The notes below the pieces were generated by a model that made no database searches, was not told the DNA's origin, and saw only the letters and a program-made list of their open reading frames with translations. This document shows positions 9,099 through 19,689 of a stretch of 64,000 bases of DNA, in pieces. The position numbers and the translations under genes are program-made. This DNA comes from Pseudoips prasinana (taxonomy: Eukaryota; Arthropoda; Insecta; Lepidoptera; Nolidae), in NCBI GenBank assembly GCA_951640165.1, contig OX621245.1:19708330-19772329 (forward strand). The letters run 5' to 3'. The first letter of the stretch is position 1. Each line of letters begins with the position of its first letter.

Positions 9099-11215
9099 TT
9101 ATTCCCCCCTCAGCGAAGCGTACAGGAGGTTTTGATATTCTGCCAGACCTTGTGATGTATCTGGTGACAGGTGCTTCACTTGCTTGCTCCTCGTTGCACT
9201 GGAATGCAGGCTTTAGTCGATCAATAGATATATTGGATCTTCTATTTTCCAACTGTACGGTGAAGTACTTGTCCGTGCGATGCGTAACAAGGTATGGACC
9301 GTTATAGGTAGGTGTTAACGGTCTACGCACAGCGTCGTTGCGAACGTAAACATGTGTTGTTTTAAACAAATCGCCGTGAATGAAAACAGCTGCGCTTTTG
9401 TTTGCCTCTCGTTGCACCTGTGCCTTTTTTAATGCTTCACTAAGATGACTCATGAAGTGCGATGACGTGTTGCATGTTGTTGTTGCTTCACCGTAGAATT
9501 CACCAGGCAGGCGTAGTGTTCTCCCGTATAATAATTCCGCTGTACTAGCGCCGATGTCCGTCTTGTATGCGGCGCGTAACCCAAGTAGTACAGTGGGTAG
9601 CTCGAGCGTCCAGTTCGTTGTATTTAATCTTGCGGTGAGCGATGCTTTGAGTGTGCGATGCCAACGTTCTACCAAACCGTTAGATTGGGGATAGTACGCA
9701 GTAGTTCGTACGTGCTGGATTCCCATGCGTTGCATCAGCTTATTAAATAGTTCGGACTCGAACTGTTTGCCTCTGTCCGTTGTTATGGTTACGGGGCAAC
9801 CAAATCTTGTTATCCATGTTTCATACATTGTGTTTGCGACTTTCTCTGCTGTCATGTCCTCGATTGGTTGAGCTTCTGGCCACTTCGTTGCTCTGTCGAT
9901 CATCGTAAGAATGTAACGACAGTTGTTTGATGTTGGTAAAGGACCGACCAAGTCTATGTGCAGGTGAGATAAGCGGTCAACTGGTGTGAAACTAGATATT
10001 GGTGCCTTGGTGTGACGATGAACTTTCACTCGCTGGCATTGGTCACATGCTCTGGCCCAGTCTGTGACGTCTTTCTTCATACTCGACCAGAAATAACGCG
10101 AAGTAATTAATCTTCTCGTCGCCCTTACGCCGGGGTGATTAAGGTCGTGTATCGCCTGATAAGCTTGCTTCCTGTATTGTGGCGGTAAGAACGGACGAGG
10201 AGATTTTGTTGACATCTCGCATATTACTTGGGTGGCTGAACCGGGCAGTGCTATTCGCTTGAATATGTGTCGGTCGCTTTTCATGAGTTGCTTGAGTTCC
10301 TCATCTTGTTTTTGAGACTTTGCTAGCTCGTCGTATTTGATCGGTGTTGGACACGAGATTGTGTCCACACGAGACATGGCGTCGGCGACACAGTTATCTT
10401 TGCCCGATACGTGTTTAATATCTGTGACGAACTGGCTGATGTAATCTAAATATCTTGTGCGCCTTGGTGTTTCGTCTTTGAAGTTCGCTCGCAGTGCGGT
10501 GGTAAGGGGTTTGTGGTCCGTCAATATGGTGACGTCACGGCCTTCTATCATCCGGCGAAAGTGACGTACTGCCATGTATATGGACGTAAGCTCCCTGTCA
10601 TACGTGCTGTATTTCCGTTGAGCGACGGTAAACTTCTTCGAATAAAATCCGAGCGGTCTCCATCGGCCATGAATTTTTTGTTGGAGTACCCCTCCAGCGC
10701 AGGTGTCAGACGCGTCTGTCATGATCACGAAGGGTTTCGTTGACGATGGGTATGACAATAATACAGCGTTGGTGATGTCGTCTTTGCATTTATCAAACGC
10801 CTGTATAGCTGTCTCGCTCCAAATTATTTTGGTCTTGTCATTTTTCTTTGAGTCTTTCAGGTAAACATTTAGTTCCTTTTGATACTCAGCGGCGTGTGGG
10901 ATATTCTCACGATAAAAGTTTATCATTCCCAGGAATCGACGTAACTGTTGGACTGTTTCTGGGCGAGGGTATGTCTTTATGGCTTCGACCTTCTCGTTAG
11001 TTGGCTTAATTCCTTCGGTGCTTATAGTGTAGCCCAAAAAGTTGAGTGTTTGTTGGCCGAATGTGCACTTAGCTACGTTTATTTGTAACCCATGGTCATT
11101 AAGCCTTCTGAATACATCTTCTAGTTCTTTTCTGTGCTGTTCTTCGGTTTCAGATGCCAATAAAATGTCATCGACAAATGGGAAAAAAGGGAGTCCCCGT
11201 AGAACGTCTTTGGAA
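9094..11215 (-). pseudogene. pol: Gypsy pol: RT palm, RNase H, integrase
   Basis: This is the second part of pol, open from the RT active site to the end. The RT catalytic motif reads FVDD, just upstream of 'LLASE' at about 11170. 'LTDHKPL' lies in the RNase H region. Integrase shows the HHCC zinc-binding pattern (DLNHPGV...CDQCQRV), the catalytic DDE residues ('HIDLVGPL', 'TTDRGKQF', 'NGLVERWHRTLK') and a C-terminal GPY-type module ('YNGPYLVTHRTDKYF'). The last codons are GGIM and the TAG stop lies within the 3' LTR. The frame differs from the upstream protease/RT frame, so the polyprotein is broken around 11200. Confidence 0.9.
9099..9113 (-). promoter_or_regulatory. Polypurine tract
   Basis: The minus strand reads GAGGGGGGAATAA immediately before the TGTAGTGG start of the 3' LTR. 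This is the expected site of plus-strand priming during reverse transcription. It is also coding (EGGIM) at the end of pol. Confidence 0.85.
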
Positions 11216-12238
11216 CGTTTGTCCCCCGTTCCGCAAACCGAGACAGAGCCTCGGAAATTCGAACAATCCGAATGGTGTGATAACGGCAGTCTTTTGTATG
11301 TCCTCCTCGCGCGTCCTCACTTGGTAATAGGCCTTCTTCAAATCTATGATGGAGAAATACTTCTTTCCCAGCAAGTTGTAGGTAAAATCGTGCAGTCTTG
11401 GAATGGGGTACCGGTCTGGAACGGTGGCTGCATTGAGACGACGATAATCTCCACAGACTCTGTATTTGCCATCCTTCTTGAGAACAAGGTGTATTGGACT
11501 TGCCCAAGGACTTTTCGATGGCCGACAAATACCTTGCTCAATCATTGAGTCAAATTCTGCCTTGGCCGCCTTGTATTTGTGCGGCGGCAGCGGTCGTGCC
11601 TTCGCATACAATGGTGGACCAGTAGTCTGGATATGGTGTTCCACTTCGCTGTGACAGAGCTTCAAGTGAGGTCGGGTGATATCTGGGTATTCTGCGAGTA
11701 GATCGTGGTATGGCTGTTGGTCATCCAAGGTGTTGATGCTGGAGTCTGAAGTAGACGTTACGTAGCCGACAACATATAGGCCTGTTTCCTTGTCTATTAA
11801 TCTTCGTCCGTGTATATCTACCGTAAGTTGGTGCTTATGTAAAAAATCCGCTCCCAAAATCGGTCTTGTTACTTCGGCGACGACGAAATTACACATATAC
11901 GGTCGACGTAATCCGATATTCAACGTCATTGTGCGTTCGCCAAAGGAGGGTATTCTTGAACCGTTGGCTGCGTACAGGTATTCGGTCGGAGTCTTTTTTT
12001 CTTTGCGTACCCGCTTGACCGGTAGTACTGAGACGTTCGCGCCGGTGTCGATAAGGAAACGCAGACCTGTTCCCAACTCTTTGATGAATAGACGGTGTTG
12101 GGTTATGTCGCTGACTTCGGCTCCCGTCGTAGCCAAAGTCGAGGCTAGTTTTCCTGACTTGTATTTGTCTTGCTCATATAGGCGCAGGGTCTCCGACATC
12201 GATACGCCTCTTTGCCGAACTTGCGATGGAAATAGCAA
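11168..12238 (-). pseudogene. pol: Gypsy protease and N-terminal reverse transcriptase
   Basis: An aspartic protease motif, 'FLIDTGANVSVLP', lies about 60 residues in, and 'ILGADFLHK' is the second protease signature. RT follows with 'SPWASPIHLVLKKDGKYRVC', 'DYRRLNA' and 'IDLKKAYYQ'. The frame is lost after 'QTFQRR', just before the catalytic FVDD, which lies in another frame. The spacing there is shorter than is usual for RT between these blocks, so a small deletion of about 8-11 nt is the likely cause. The ORF overlaps gag by about 90 nt in the -1 frame, as expected if pol is made by -1 frameshifting. The true pol start is not an AUG, so the left boundary is approximate. Confidence 0.88.
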
Positions 12239-12981
12239 ATCGATGTGTCACGATTCACGGACTTGGACCGAGATCTTGAACGATATCTGCCTCGTTGCGG
12301 TCCACGGTAGTAATTACGCGATCTGTCCATTTTCAATGCAGCGACCTCTTTTGTAAGCGCCTCGATCATATTCAAAATTCGATCGTCCGATGATGATGTT
12401 GATGATTGTGACTTTCCGCTTGTATGACTGCAGGAACACACGGAATTGACTTCCTTTGTCTGCTCGCTCATCTTATCCGCCATTGCCGCTAGCGAGTCTA
12501 ATTTCGTGGCTTCGCTGACCGCCAACACAGCTCTCGTCGACGAGGGTAGATGGCTCATCCACAGCATTTGGAGGGTTTCATCAGGCATCTTGTTACGGGC
12601 CAGATCACGCATACGCCGCAACAGCTGGGAAGGACGCTGGTCGCCTAGTTCAACCTCGTTGAGCAATTTTTGTAGTTGCTTATTCTCGGACTCTTCGTAG
12701 ACGGATAGTAATCGGGCCTTTAACGCTTCAAATCTAGCAGTCCTGGACGATGATAATATGATGTCACTTATTTGTTCAACATCCACCTTGTCGAGTTGTG
12801 TCACGGCGAGTCCAAACTTCGCTTCTTCGCTGAGTTTTTGGTTCGACACCATGGTTTCGAATTGTGCGAACCATAATCTTGGTTTATCTCGCCAGAATGG
12901 AGGTATCCGAGACTTGACGGAGATCATCCCAATATCTTCATCAGACGGCATGGCTTGCGGCGCTTGGCTTGTGTTCTCCAT
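12145..12981 (-). CDS. gag: Gypsy Gag, CsRn1-type
   Basis: This is a 278-residue intact ORF starting 54 nt downstream of the 5' LTR edge. It contains 'IPPFWRDKPRLWFAQFE', a capsid block typical of CsRn1/Kabuki-like gags, then a basic Arg/Ser stretch ('RSRSRSKSVNR'). Near the C-terminus is a nucleocapsid box with spacing C-x2-H-x9-C-x3-C ('CYFHRKFG...CRRPC'), the unusual CHCC arrangement known for the CsRn1 group and unlike the ordinary CCHC knuckle. The protein should form the particle shell and bind the element's RNA. It is the only complete retrotransposon protein in this copy. Confidence 0.88.
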   Translation of the reverse strand: MENTSQAPQAMPSDEDIGMISVKSRIPPFWRDKPRLWFAQFETMVSNQKLSEEAKFGLAVTQLDKVDVEQISDIILSSSRTARFEALKARLLSVYEESENKQLQKLLNEVELGDQRPSQLLRRMRDLARNKMPDETLQMLWMSHLPSSTRAVLAVSEATKLDSLAAMADKMSEQTKEVNSVCSCSHTSGKSQSSTSSSDDRILNMIEALTKEVAALKMDRSRNYYRGPQRGRYRSRSRSKSVNRDTSICYFHRKFGKEAYRCRRPCAYMSKTNTSQEN

Positions 12982-13015
12982 AACTGCGTTGGATCACGTC
13001 GGTACTCGTCCTTGT

Positions 13016-13033
13016 ATCACGTCGGGGTCACCA
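13016..13033 (-). promoter_or_regulatory. Primer binding site, tRNA-Trp
   Basis: The plus strand reads ATCACGTCGGGGTCACCA, which matches the 3' end of insect tRNA-Trp including CCA. The minus strand (TGGTGACCCCGACGTGAT) would therefore pair with tRNA-Trp. It sits one base from the 5' LTR. CsRn1-clade elements are known to use tRNA-Trp. Confidence 0.88.
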
Positions 13034-13034
13034 A

Positions 13035-13487
13035 TTTAGAGGTTTCTTGCAAATGAAATAAAGATGCGTAAACGAATAGATTGTAATTGAATAGAATCAC
13101 ATATTATTATAAAAACATCATATATAAATAGTAGTAGGTGGCACAGAAATAGTTTCAGTGGTGAGGAGCTATCCGACCAATCGCGTACTCCAGGTTCAGT
13201 GCTCCGCCGATGCTGTCGAACGAACGCGCGCGGCGCGCAACATAAATACTGCCGGCACGGTCTCCAACGGACAGTGATCGATGGTCCTCGACGCAGGGAC
13301 GTTGTCGCTTCCGATACCACTACACCGCTGGCGCCTACACAAGCCGCGGTTATTATGCCATCATTTGGAACGGCGTCTCAGTGCGCGCGCCGCCGTGGTC
13401 CCGGGCGGTCGCTCAGTGCGCTGTGTGATCTAGCGGCGGCCGGACGTATGATGCGCTCGTATTATATGTACTATGTAGGCCACTACA
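13035..13487 (-). repeat. 5' LTR of the Gypsy element
   Basis: 453 bp, nearly identical to 8646-9098. On the minus strand it starts TGTAGTGGCC at 13487 and ends beside the primer site. It would supply promoter and processing signals. I did not find a convincing AATAAA on the minus strand. Confidence 0.92.
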
Positions 13488-13513
13488 TATATATATATAA
13501 AAATAGTTATATA

Positions 13514-13964
13514 CAACATGTAACTTAATTAACGCACATCCTGAAAATAGTTTGTTCAGAATCGTTTACTGAATCGATTTATATCATTTTTAATATAGGT
13601 TATTTTTTATTCCAAAATGATTCAAACTACGGTAATTATTGTCATATTAACCCTGTACACTCAAAATAAATTGAAATGGATCGTAAGTCAAAGAAATAAT
13701 ACTTTTAAATTGTAGTTTTATTTGTATTCATACAAATACCATCATTCAATGCAAAATAATAAAAAATAAACTTTATTCCAAGAAACTAATTTAGTAAATA
13801 ACAATGCATCTATATGTTAAATTAAAAATTCAGTGTATGTATCCTATGTGAGTCAGGCGTGAGTATATGCTATGTATGGCTATGTATGTATGTATGTATT
13901 ATGATTACAACATAATATTCTAAATGGGGTGTTTGAGGGTGTGCGTTAATTACGTTACATGTTG
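13514..13964. mobile_element. 451-bp TIR element with TA target duplication (MITE)
   Basis: Inverted ends at 13512-13542 and 13936-13966 match at 29 of 31 positions (CAACATGTAACTTAATTAAC against CAACATGTAACGTAATTAAC). TA flanks both ends, as in Tc1/mariner-type insertions. The interior has no ORF and includes a TATG microsatellite. It lies only 24 bp from the LTR retrotransposon. Confidence 0.7.
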
Positions 13965-14148
13965 TATTTAGGTATGTAAAATTTGCTCTGAGGGATTTTT
14001 AGCGGTTTTGTAGGAACCTAATAGGTTTTCAAATAATACATTTTCTGTGTTATTGTGTAATGTACCTTTAACGTAAGTAATTACTAATTATTGTATAATA
14101 TAACATATATTGTAGAAATATAGTAAGCAGATTAATACGGCTCGTTCA

Positions 14149-14575
14149 GTGTTTCGTGCCATGAATTTTTCGGCCCATGGACCGAAACACAGAATTTGTG
14201 TAATTGATTTTATTTTAACGAATTGTAAGTATTTAAGTACGGTTGGCAATGCAATTTAAGTAGTTTAATAAAACATTATTTTTAAATAATATCTGTATTT
14301 CCGTTTGAAATACAGATATTATTTAAAAATAATGTTTTATTAAACTACTTAAATTGCATTGCCAACCGTACTTAAATACTTACAATTCGTTAAAATAAAA
14401 TCAATTACACAAATTCTGTGTTTCGGTCCATGGGCCGAAAAATTCATGGCACGAAACACAGAATTTGTGTAATTGATTTTATTTTAACGAATTGTAAGTA
14501 TTTAAGTACGGTTGGCAATGCAATTTAAGTAGTTTAATAAAACATTATTTTTAAATAATATCTGTATTTCAAACG
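14149..14575. repeat. Forward-inverted-forward triplication with perfect 153-bp hairpin
   Basis: Arm 14149-14301 is perfectly complementary to 14307-14459 across a 5-nt loop. A third copy in the original orientation follows at 14452-14570, with the shared 8-base CGAAACAC at the second junction. The third copy continues 'AAACG' after GTATTTC, which is the complement of the loop-plus-arm start. This is the arrangement expected of two successive template switches. The unit itself is AT-rich and non-coding. Confidence 0.93.
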
Positions 14576-16553
14576 ATCAACGATGACCCAGTTGATATAT
14601 TATTATATTACATAGGTCCACTGTCCATACGATAAATTGAAAAGTAAAACATTACATATATTTATTTTAGTATGATAACTGATAAACTTCCAAATTTTTC
14701 TGTTGACAGACCATTAAGAAATGTTACCTTGAACGATCACATTTTAACTTTCGATAACTTTACCGCAGAATAGCCATTAAATATAAAGTCTAGATTCACA
14801 GATTAAGTATAGTAAATATATTATATAAATAAAGACTGACACCCCGGTAAGGAGGACTTAATTAACCGAGCAGCAAATAAGATAAATGAACTGTCAGAGC
14901 CGCTAATGCTACTGGATAACGGACATACGGCTGAACAGACAACCTTACCACTCATAGTGTGTAGTTGTTGTATAAAAATGTATTATCGTTACGCCAAAAT
15001 AGTAGCATGATCAAATTTGTTTGACACTTAGGTATACATACGTGTACTACCAAACTCATAATAGGGCTGTAAATTATAATACAATAATAGTTTTATATCT
15101 TACTAGCATTCTTAGCATTAGTATTCTTAAGTTCTATTCAGCAAACCTTGGGGTCCGAAAAAATAGACTTTACACCAAGTCGAAGGAAATCTGGTTTATC
15201 CCTATAAAGTAATAATGAAAACAAAAAATAATTATGAGAAAAATAACGTCAGAGATGAATATGACTGTGGATTTGGAACTGCTAGGACGAATAACTTAAT
15301 CAGATTGTAAGATAATATACAAATTGACACTTGTGTTAACTATATTAAATATCAGTACAGGAAATATGTTGCAATTGTTAAAAATTCCTCATAAGGGCTT
15401 AGTATTGACAAAGTACGCTACTATATACTGCAAAAATAATATGTGTATGATGTTTATTCCACAATATGAAAGAAATAATTCAAATAATAGAGATGTTACT
15501 TGCTTGATTGTTAAGTTTACATGGAAGTACTCTGCATGCCTTGAATGATGAGAAGTTTTATTATTATGTGTTACTTTGGTACACACTATTTAAATAATAT
15601 GTATTCTATATGGATTTCAAACGCAATGCAAATTGTTCATGAATAAATAAACTTATATTATTTTCCAGTTTATGAGTGGTAGTTATTTCCAAATTTCTTA
15701 TACAGTTATAAGTAATAGCGAAAACTTCTGGCCAATGTTACTAATGCGTATATGTTACTTTACAGCAATTCAAAAACTACTTCTTCACTATTATTGCCAA
15801 AAGTTCATTATTTTAACTCAAATTCATTATTTCAGCCAAAGTTACTAACGGATAGATGTATCAGCCTAATGGAGTGTACAAGATATATATCGTTTGTAAA
15901 TGATTTTTATACCATCAACATGCTTTTTTCCATATTTTTACAAGCTTTTATGAACTTTTTCCTGCCACGGTATATGTCTGTATGTATCAAATCATCTTAC
16001 ATGTTAATTTTCGCCTACTTTAGGTCTCCGATCGAGCTGCATTCGCGTCATATGAATATTGGATGGCAATGCAATAAAATCATGGCATAAAGCTAGTCTT
16101 AAGAAACTGGAAGAGTGTTTTCTTATTTTTGTCTTCACAAATACTCTCTCTAGTCCCAGATGATTTCAGGTTCTTTAGATTGAGCCAAAGGTGGTCAAAC
16201 AAACTTTGTCACGAAATAGAGTTAACCCATGCTGTTTGGGCTTCTTATATTTGTCTTCACAAGTACTCTGGTACTATGTAATGGTTCTGAAGGGTTTCTT
16301 GAATAAAGCAATGTCGATGTTACCGTAAATTTAGCGAGAACGGAGTAATGGACGAAATTATGGCTTTATGTTTAGCATAGTAGTTTTAACTCAACGCAAA
16401 AGTGACCACATACCGTGAGGTAAAAGTTATGCTTAAACATGTCACAATCGTTTATTGTACCTCAGGGCACCTGGGCGCATTCTGTTGAATCGAAGCTCTT
16501 ATCCTTTTACTATGGACCTCTAAGGAAATGGACCATCTTTTTTCTATAGTCGC
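14576..16553. other. No gene recognised
   Basis: AT-rich sequence. The 112-codon ORF at 15752-16090 shows no family features and has AT-driven composition. A weak near-repeat, 'TTTGTCTTCACAAATACTCT' / 'TTTGTCTTCACAAGTACTCT', occurs at 16127 and 16252. Confidence 0.4.
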
Positions 16554-16702
16554 GGCGTCGCCTAGCCGTGGCCGAGGCGTCGCCTAGCTGTAACCGAGGC
16601 GTCGCCTAGCCATAGCCGAGGCGTCGCCTAGCCATAGCCGAGGCGTCGCCTAGGCGTTTCCGAGGCGTCACCTAGCCGTATCCAAGGCGTCTAGCCTTAG
16701 CC
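16554..16702 (+). repeat. 22-bp GC-rich minisatellite, about 6.8 units
   Basis: The unit is GGCGTCGCCTAGCCATAGCC plus GA. Six full units start at 16554, 16576, 16598, 16620, 16642 and 16664, with a partial unit to about 16702. Variation concentrates in the middle (CCGTGG, CTGTAA, CCATAG, GCGTTT, CCGTAT). It stands out from the AT-rich surroundings. Confidence 0.9.
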
Positions 16703-16966
16703 TAATAATTACCTAAGCATCAGCAGGAAGTTTAAAATAGGATAGGTTTTGATGAAGCCGAGTTCAAACAGCCTTATACGATGCAATACGATCGTGGCTT
16801 ATACGTTAGGTTGACGCCTGTTAGACGGCGAGGCGAAGGCGATACGGTGAAGATCCCTTTCCGAATTTATGTGTGTGCTAAAAGAGGGCGTAGTAAATTA
16901 TAAAATAACTTTTAGTGCCATTTTGACATTATTACCTTTTTTGTTTTAATGATGTTTTATTTTTAA

Positions 16967-17200
16967 CCGACTTCCAAAGGAGGAGGTTCTCAAGTTCACC
17001 GGTATTTTTTTTTTTTTTTTATGTATGTACACCGATTACTCGGGGACTTATGATCCGATTTACGTGATTCTTTTTTAGTTTGATGCGGAATAGTTGCCAT
17101 TTGGTCCCATAAAAATTTCATATAGATTGGCCCAGTAATTTTCATTTTATGGACATTTTTGTATGAAATTTTTTGTTTAAGTGGACGATGTCGATGATGC
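16967..17200 (+). repeat. Lepidopteran interspersed repeat, family L
   Basis: It begins AACCGACTTCCAAAGGAGGA, followed by a T-run, 'ATGTATGTACACCGATTACT' and 'GATTTACGTGATTC'. Part of it recurs at about 17358-17445 (ACACCGATTACGCTGAGATT). I recognise the family as common in Lepidoptera, class uncertain. Confidence 0.6.
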
Positions 17201-17446
17201 ACAGACGTTTGTAAATCTTAGCTAGTCAAGCTAGACTCATCCTGTTCAAGTGTGTCTTGGCATGAACATAAACAACAATTTCAGACGACTAGCGTTTAAT
17301 ACGCACGTATAAGCTTTTTTTTTGAAGCGCATGTAGGCGCACCTTTTAGCACCAGCGTATTTTTTATGTACGTACACCGATTACGCTGAGATTTATGAAC
17401 CGATTTACGTGATTCTTCTTTAGTTTGATGCGGAATAGCTGCCATT

Positions 17447-17700
17447 TTTAAGGTTCTGTAGCCAAATGTCTTTCACAAAGGCTTTTCTTGATTTGTCATG
17501 TCTGTATGTCTGCCCGTCCGTATGTCACAGCCACTTTTTCCCGAAACTATAAGAACTATACTGTCGAATATTGGTCAGCAGATGTATTCCGTGAACCGCA
17601 TTAAGATTTTCACAAAAAAAAATAGAAAATCAAACAATAAAATTTGGTGGTTCCCTATACTTACTTAGAACTGAATTAAAAAAAAATCATTAAACTATAC
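17447..17700 (+). repeat. Interspersed repeat family K, second copy
   Basis: It shares 'CCGTCCGTATGTCACAGCCA' and 'CGAAACTATAAGAACTATA' with 2139-2420. A C-run (CCCCCCCC) follows near 17817, beyond the repeat. Confidence 0.6.
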
Positions 17701-18028
17701 ATGTGGGGTATTTATGGATAGGACTTCGAAAATGATATTGAGGTTTATAATATAATTTTTTCTTAACTGTATAGTTTGCGCGAGAGACACTTCCAAAGGC
17801 GTAAAATGCCCACCCTCCCCCCCCCCTGTTACTTCTAAAATAAGAGAACCATTAAAATAAAACAAATAGATGATGGACATTACCATGCAAACTTCCACCG
17901 AAAATTGGTTTGAAAGAGATCCAGTAAGTAGTTTTTTTAATGCGTCATAAATCGTAAACCGCAATTTACCTTCCATTCTATCAACTCAAATACTTGCTGC
18001 TACGGAAAGAAACATTGCGCCTTTCACG

Positions 18029-18340
18029 GGCGAGTCCGACTCATTATCTAATCAATGATAAATAAGACCTAGGCTATCAGCCCTCTGCTCAGTAGACTCG
18101 TTGGCTAATCGATCATTAATAAGACCTAGTCTTCATAGACTCATACCCTCTGTTCAGCAGACTAGATGGCTATTCGATCATAAGATCATTCGATTCATAA
18201 TAAGATCTAGTGTATAAGCCCTCAGCACACAGACTCGTTAGCTAGATGGTCATAAATACGGCCTAACCTATGCGCTTGCTGTTCAGACTTTCATAAATCT
18301 TAGCTAATCTAGACTCGTACTGTGCAAGTTTTCTTAGAGT
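18029..18340. repeat. Degenerate tandem repeat, unit about 55-72 bp
   Basis: Successive units start with GACTCRTT or GACTAGAT (about 18029, 18086, 18151, 18223 and 18277). They share 'AATAAGACCTAG' and 'CCCTCTGYTCAG'. A similar piece lies at 17213-17290 (AATCTTAGCTAGTCAAGCTA). It may be an old minisatellite. Confidence 0.5.
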
Positions 18341-18534
18341 GAACGTAATTTTATGTAGTTTTTCTTACATTACAAACGGTCTTTTAGATCATTCACTGTC
18401 CCACAAGAACGTGAAAAAGAGTTTCGAACAACATTTTTTCGGAAGATGTTTCTTTTTTCCGTTCTCGTTTGTTGCGATCTATAGTTTTGAGGCGCGCGGC
18501 CCCCTTTCGAAGCCCTAACTAAAAAGTAACAAAT

Positions 18535-18673
18535 AAAAACCGACTTCAAACCTATCAATAGGTAGCACATACAAATTATATTATTTCATTAATATTATAT
18601 TATAAGTGATGTATTAAATTAAATCTTTATTAAGATATTTTTTTATACTTTTTAGTTTTTGAAGTCGGTTTTT
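18535..18673. repeat. Short element with inverted ends
   Basis: AAAAACCGACTTCAAA at 18535-18550 is mirrored by TTTGAAGTCGGTTTTT at 18658-18673, enclosing about 107 bp of AT-rich sequence. It resembles a MITE or the two ends of a family L-like repeat. No clear target duplication was seen. Confidence 0.45.
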
Positions 18674-18679
18674 TTTACA

Positions 18680-19689
18680 CTTGATAAAATTTTATGGAAA
18701 AACTGATACTATTATATGAACGTAAAATTTTAAACGCCTTAAAATGCAAGTTGTTTGCATGTAACGCATGTAACATACATGGACTTTGAGCGTTACAAGT
18801 TTGACAGGAGCATAAGCTGTTAGCAAATTATCACCAATCAGTTTCAACTTTGACTTTAAATAAACCATCTAATTCCAGCCAGGTATAATTATTGTAAAAA
18901 ACCAACTAGAAATTTTATAGGCAATTAAAATTAACATTGTAGAATGAATACAAGAGTTCTTGAGTTCATGAGTTCTCTCTTATAAATCGAATTTTTCATA
19001 ATTCCTTAATTGTACATCTTTCCAGTTATTAATGTTTACTACTTAAAATTTAAATTTTCAGTAGAATAAATAATAAACGAGTTTTAAACGGCTGGCAATA
19101 AAAATAAAAAACATTTGACTTATACTCGTAATTAAAAGGTTTCAGCTCAATTCCTTCGTAACTATATAAAAAAAAAATCGCGCCGTAAGTAATCAAAGAA
19201 TAAATTTATCCAAATTTGGCAGACATTTTTATTTTAAAGAGGTGGTAAAGACGCAAGATGGTTTTTAATAAATTTATTGTTATTATCTGACTATTGCAAA
19301 CAGTTTAAAGAAATAATAACCTACTATGTATCAAAAAAAATCTGTTAAAACTTCCTAAATTGTTATAAATAAGTACACATTGAACGTTATTTACAATTAA
19401 AATAATTGATTGACATCATTCATGCATCAAATATTATTCTTATTTTGACGCTTTATGTGTCACTATAAGTCAACAGACGAATGGATTTAGTGGATTCTAT
19501 TAATCCTACCCATGCAGGCAAGATTGTTTCCCATCAAACACCATTGAATCTTTCACTACTAGAATAGTTTACAGTAGTGAAAAATTCAATATCGTTTGTG
19601 GATAAAAAGCTATTGTGGCTTAATCAGTCGATTAGAAAAACTAGACAGTCAAAGCATTCTGCATACAAGGCCATTGAGTCGCTCATAGC
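18680..19689. other. No gene recognised
   Basis: AT-rich and non-coding by eye. Confidence 0.4.

Larger units (their letters stand above)
8646..13487 (-). mobile_element. Ty3/Gypsy LTR retrotransposon, CsRn1/Kabuki-like
   Basis: This is a 4.84-kb element on the minus strand, in order 5' LTR (13035-13487), tRNA-Trp primer site, gag, protease/RT, RNase H/integrase, polypurine tract and 3' LTR (8646-9098). The two LTRs are 453 bp each and I count two differences, so the insertion is recent. Flanking 'TATA' on both sides (8642-8645 and 13488-13491) fits a 4-bp target duplication in a (TA)n site. The gag Cys-His motif and the tRNA-Trp primer site both point to the CsRn1 clade, which includes Bombyx Kabuki. 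No env-like ORF is present. A frameshift in RT makes this copy unlikely to be autonomous. Confidence 0.92.

Noticed and set aside
8810..9307. 165-codon plus-strand ORF
   Set aside because: It runs antisense through the 3' LTR and the end of pol; the same ORF start recurs in the other LTR at 13199.
11042..12356. Plus-strand ORFs of 62-188 codons
   Set aside because: They are antisense shadows of the Gypsy pol and gag frames.
14149..14459. MicroRNA precursor or bidirectional terminator
   Set aside because: The 153-bp perfect stem has no bulges and forms part of a three-copy rearrangement, which a template switch explains better.
15752..16090. 112-codon ORF
   Set aside because: It has low-complexity AT-driven composition (Leu, Phe, Ser, Ile), no domain, no splice or promoter context and no second copy.
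16554..16702. CRISPR-like array
   Set aside because: Units are directly adjacent with only six variable bases, there are no spacers, and the genome is eukaryotic. It is a minisatellite.
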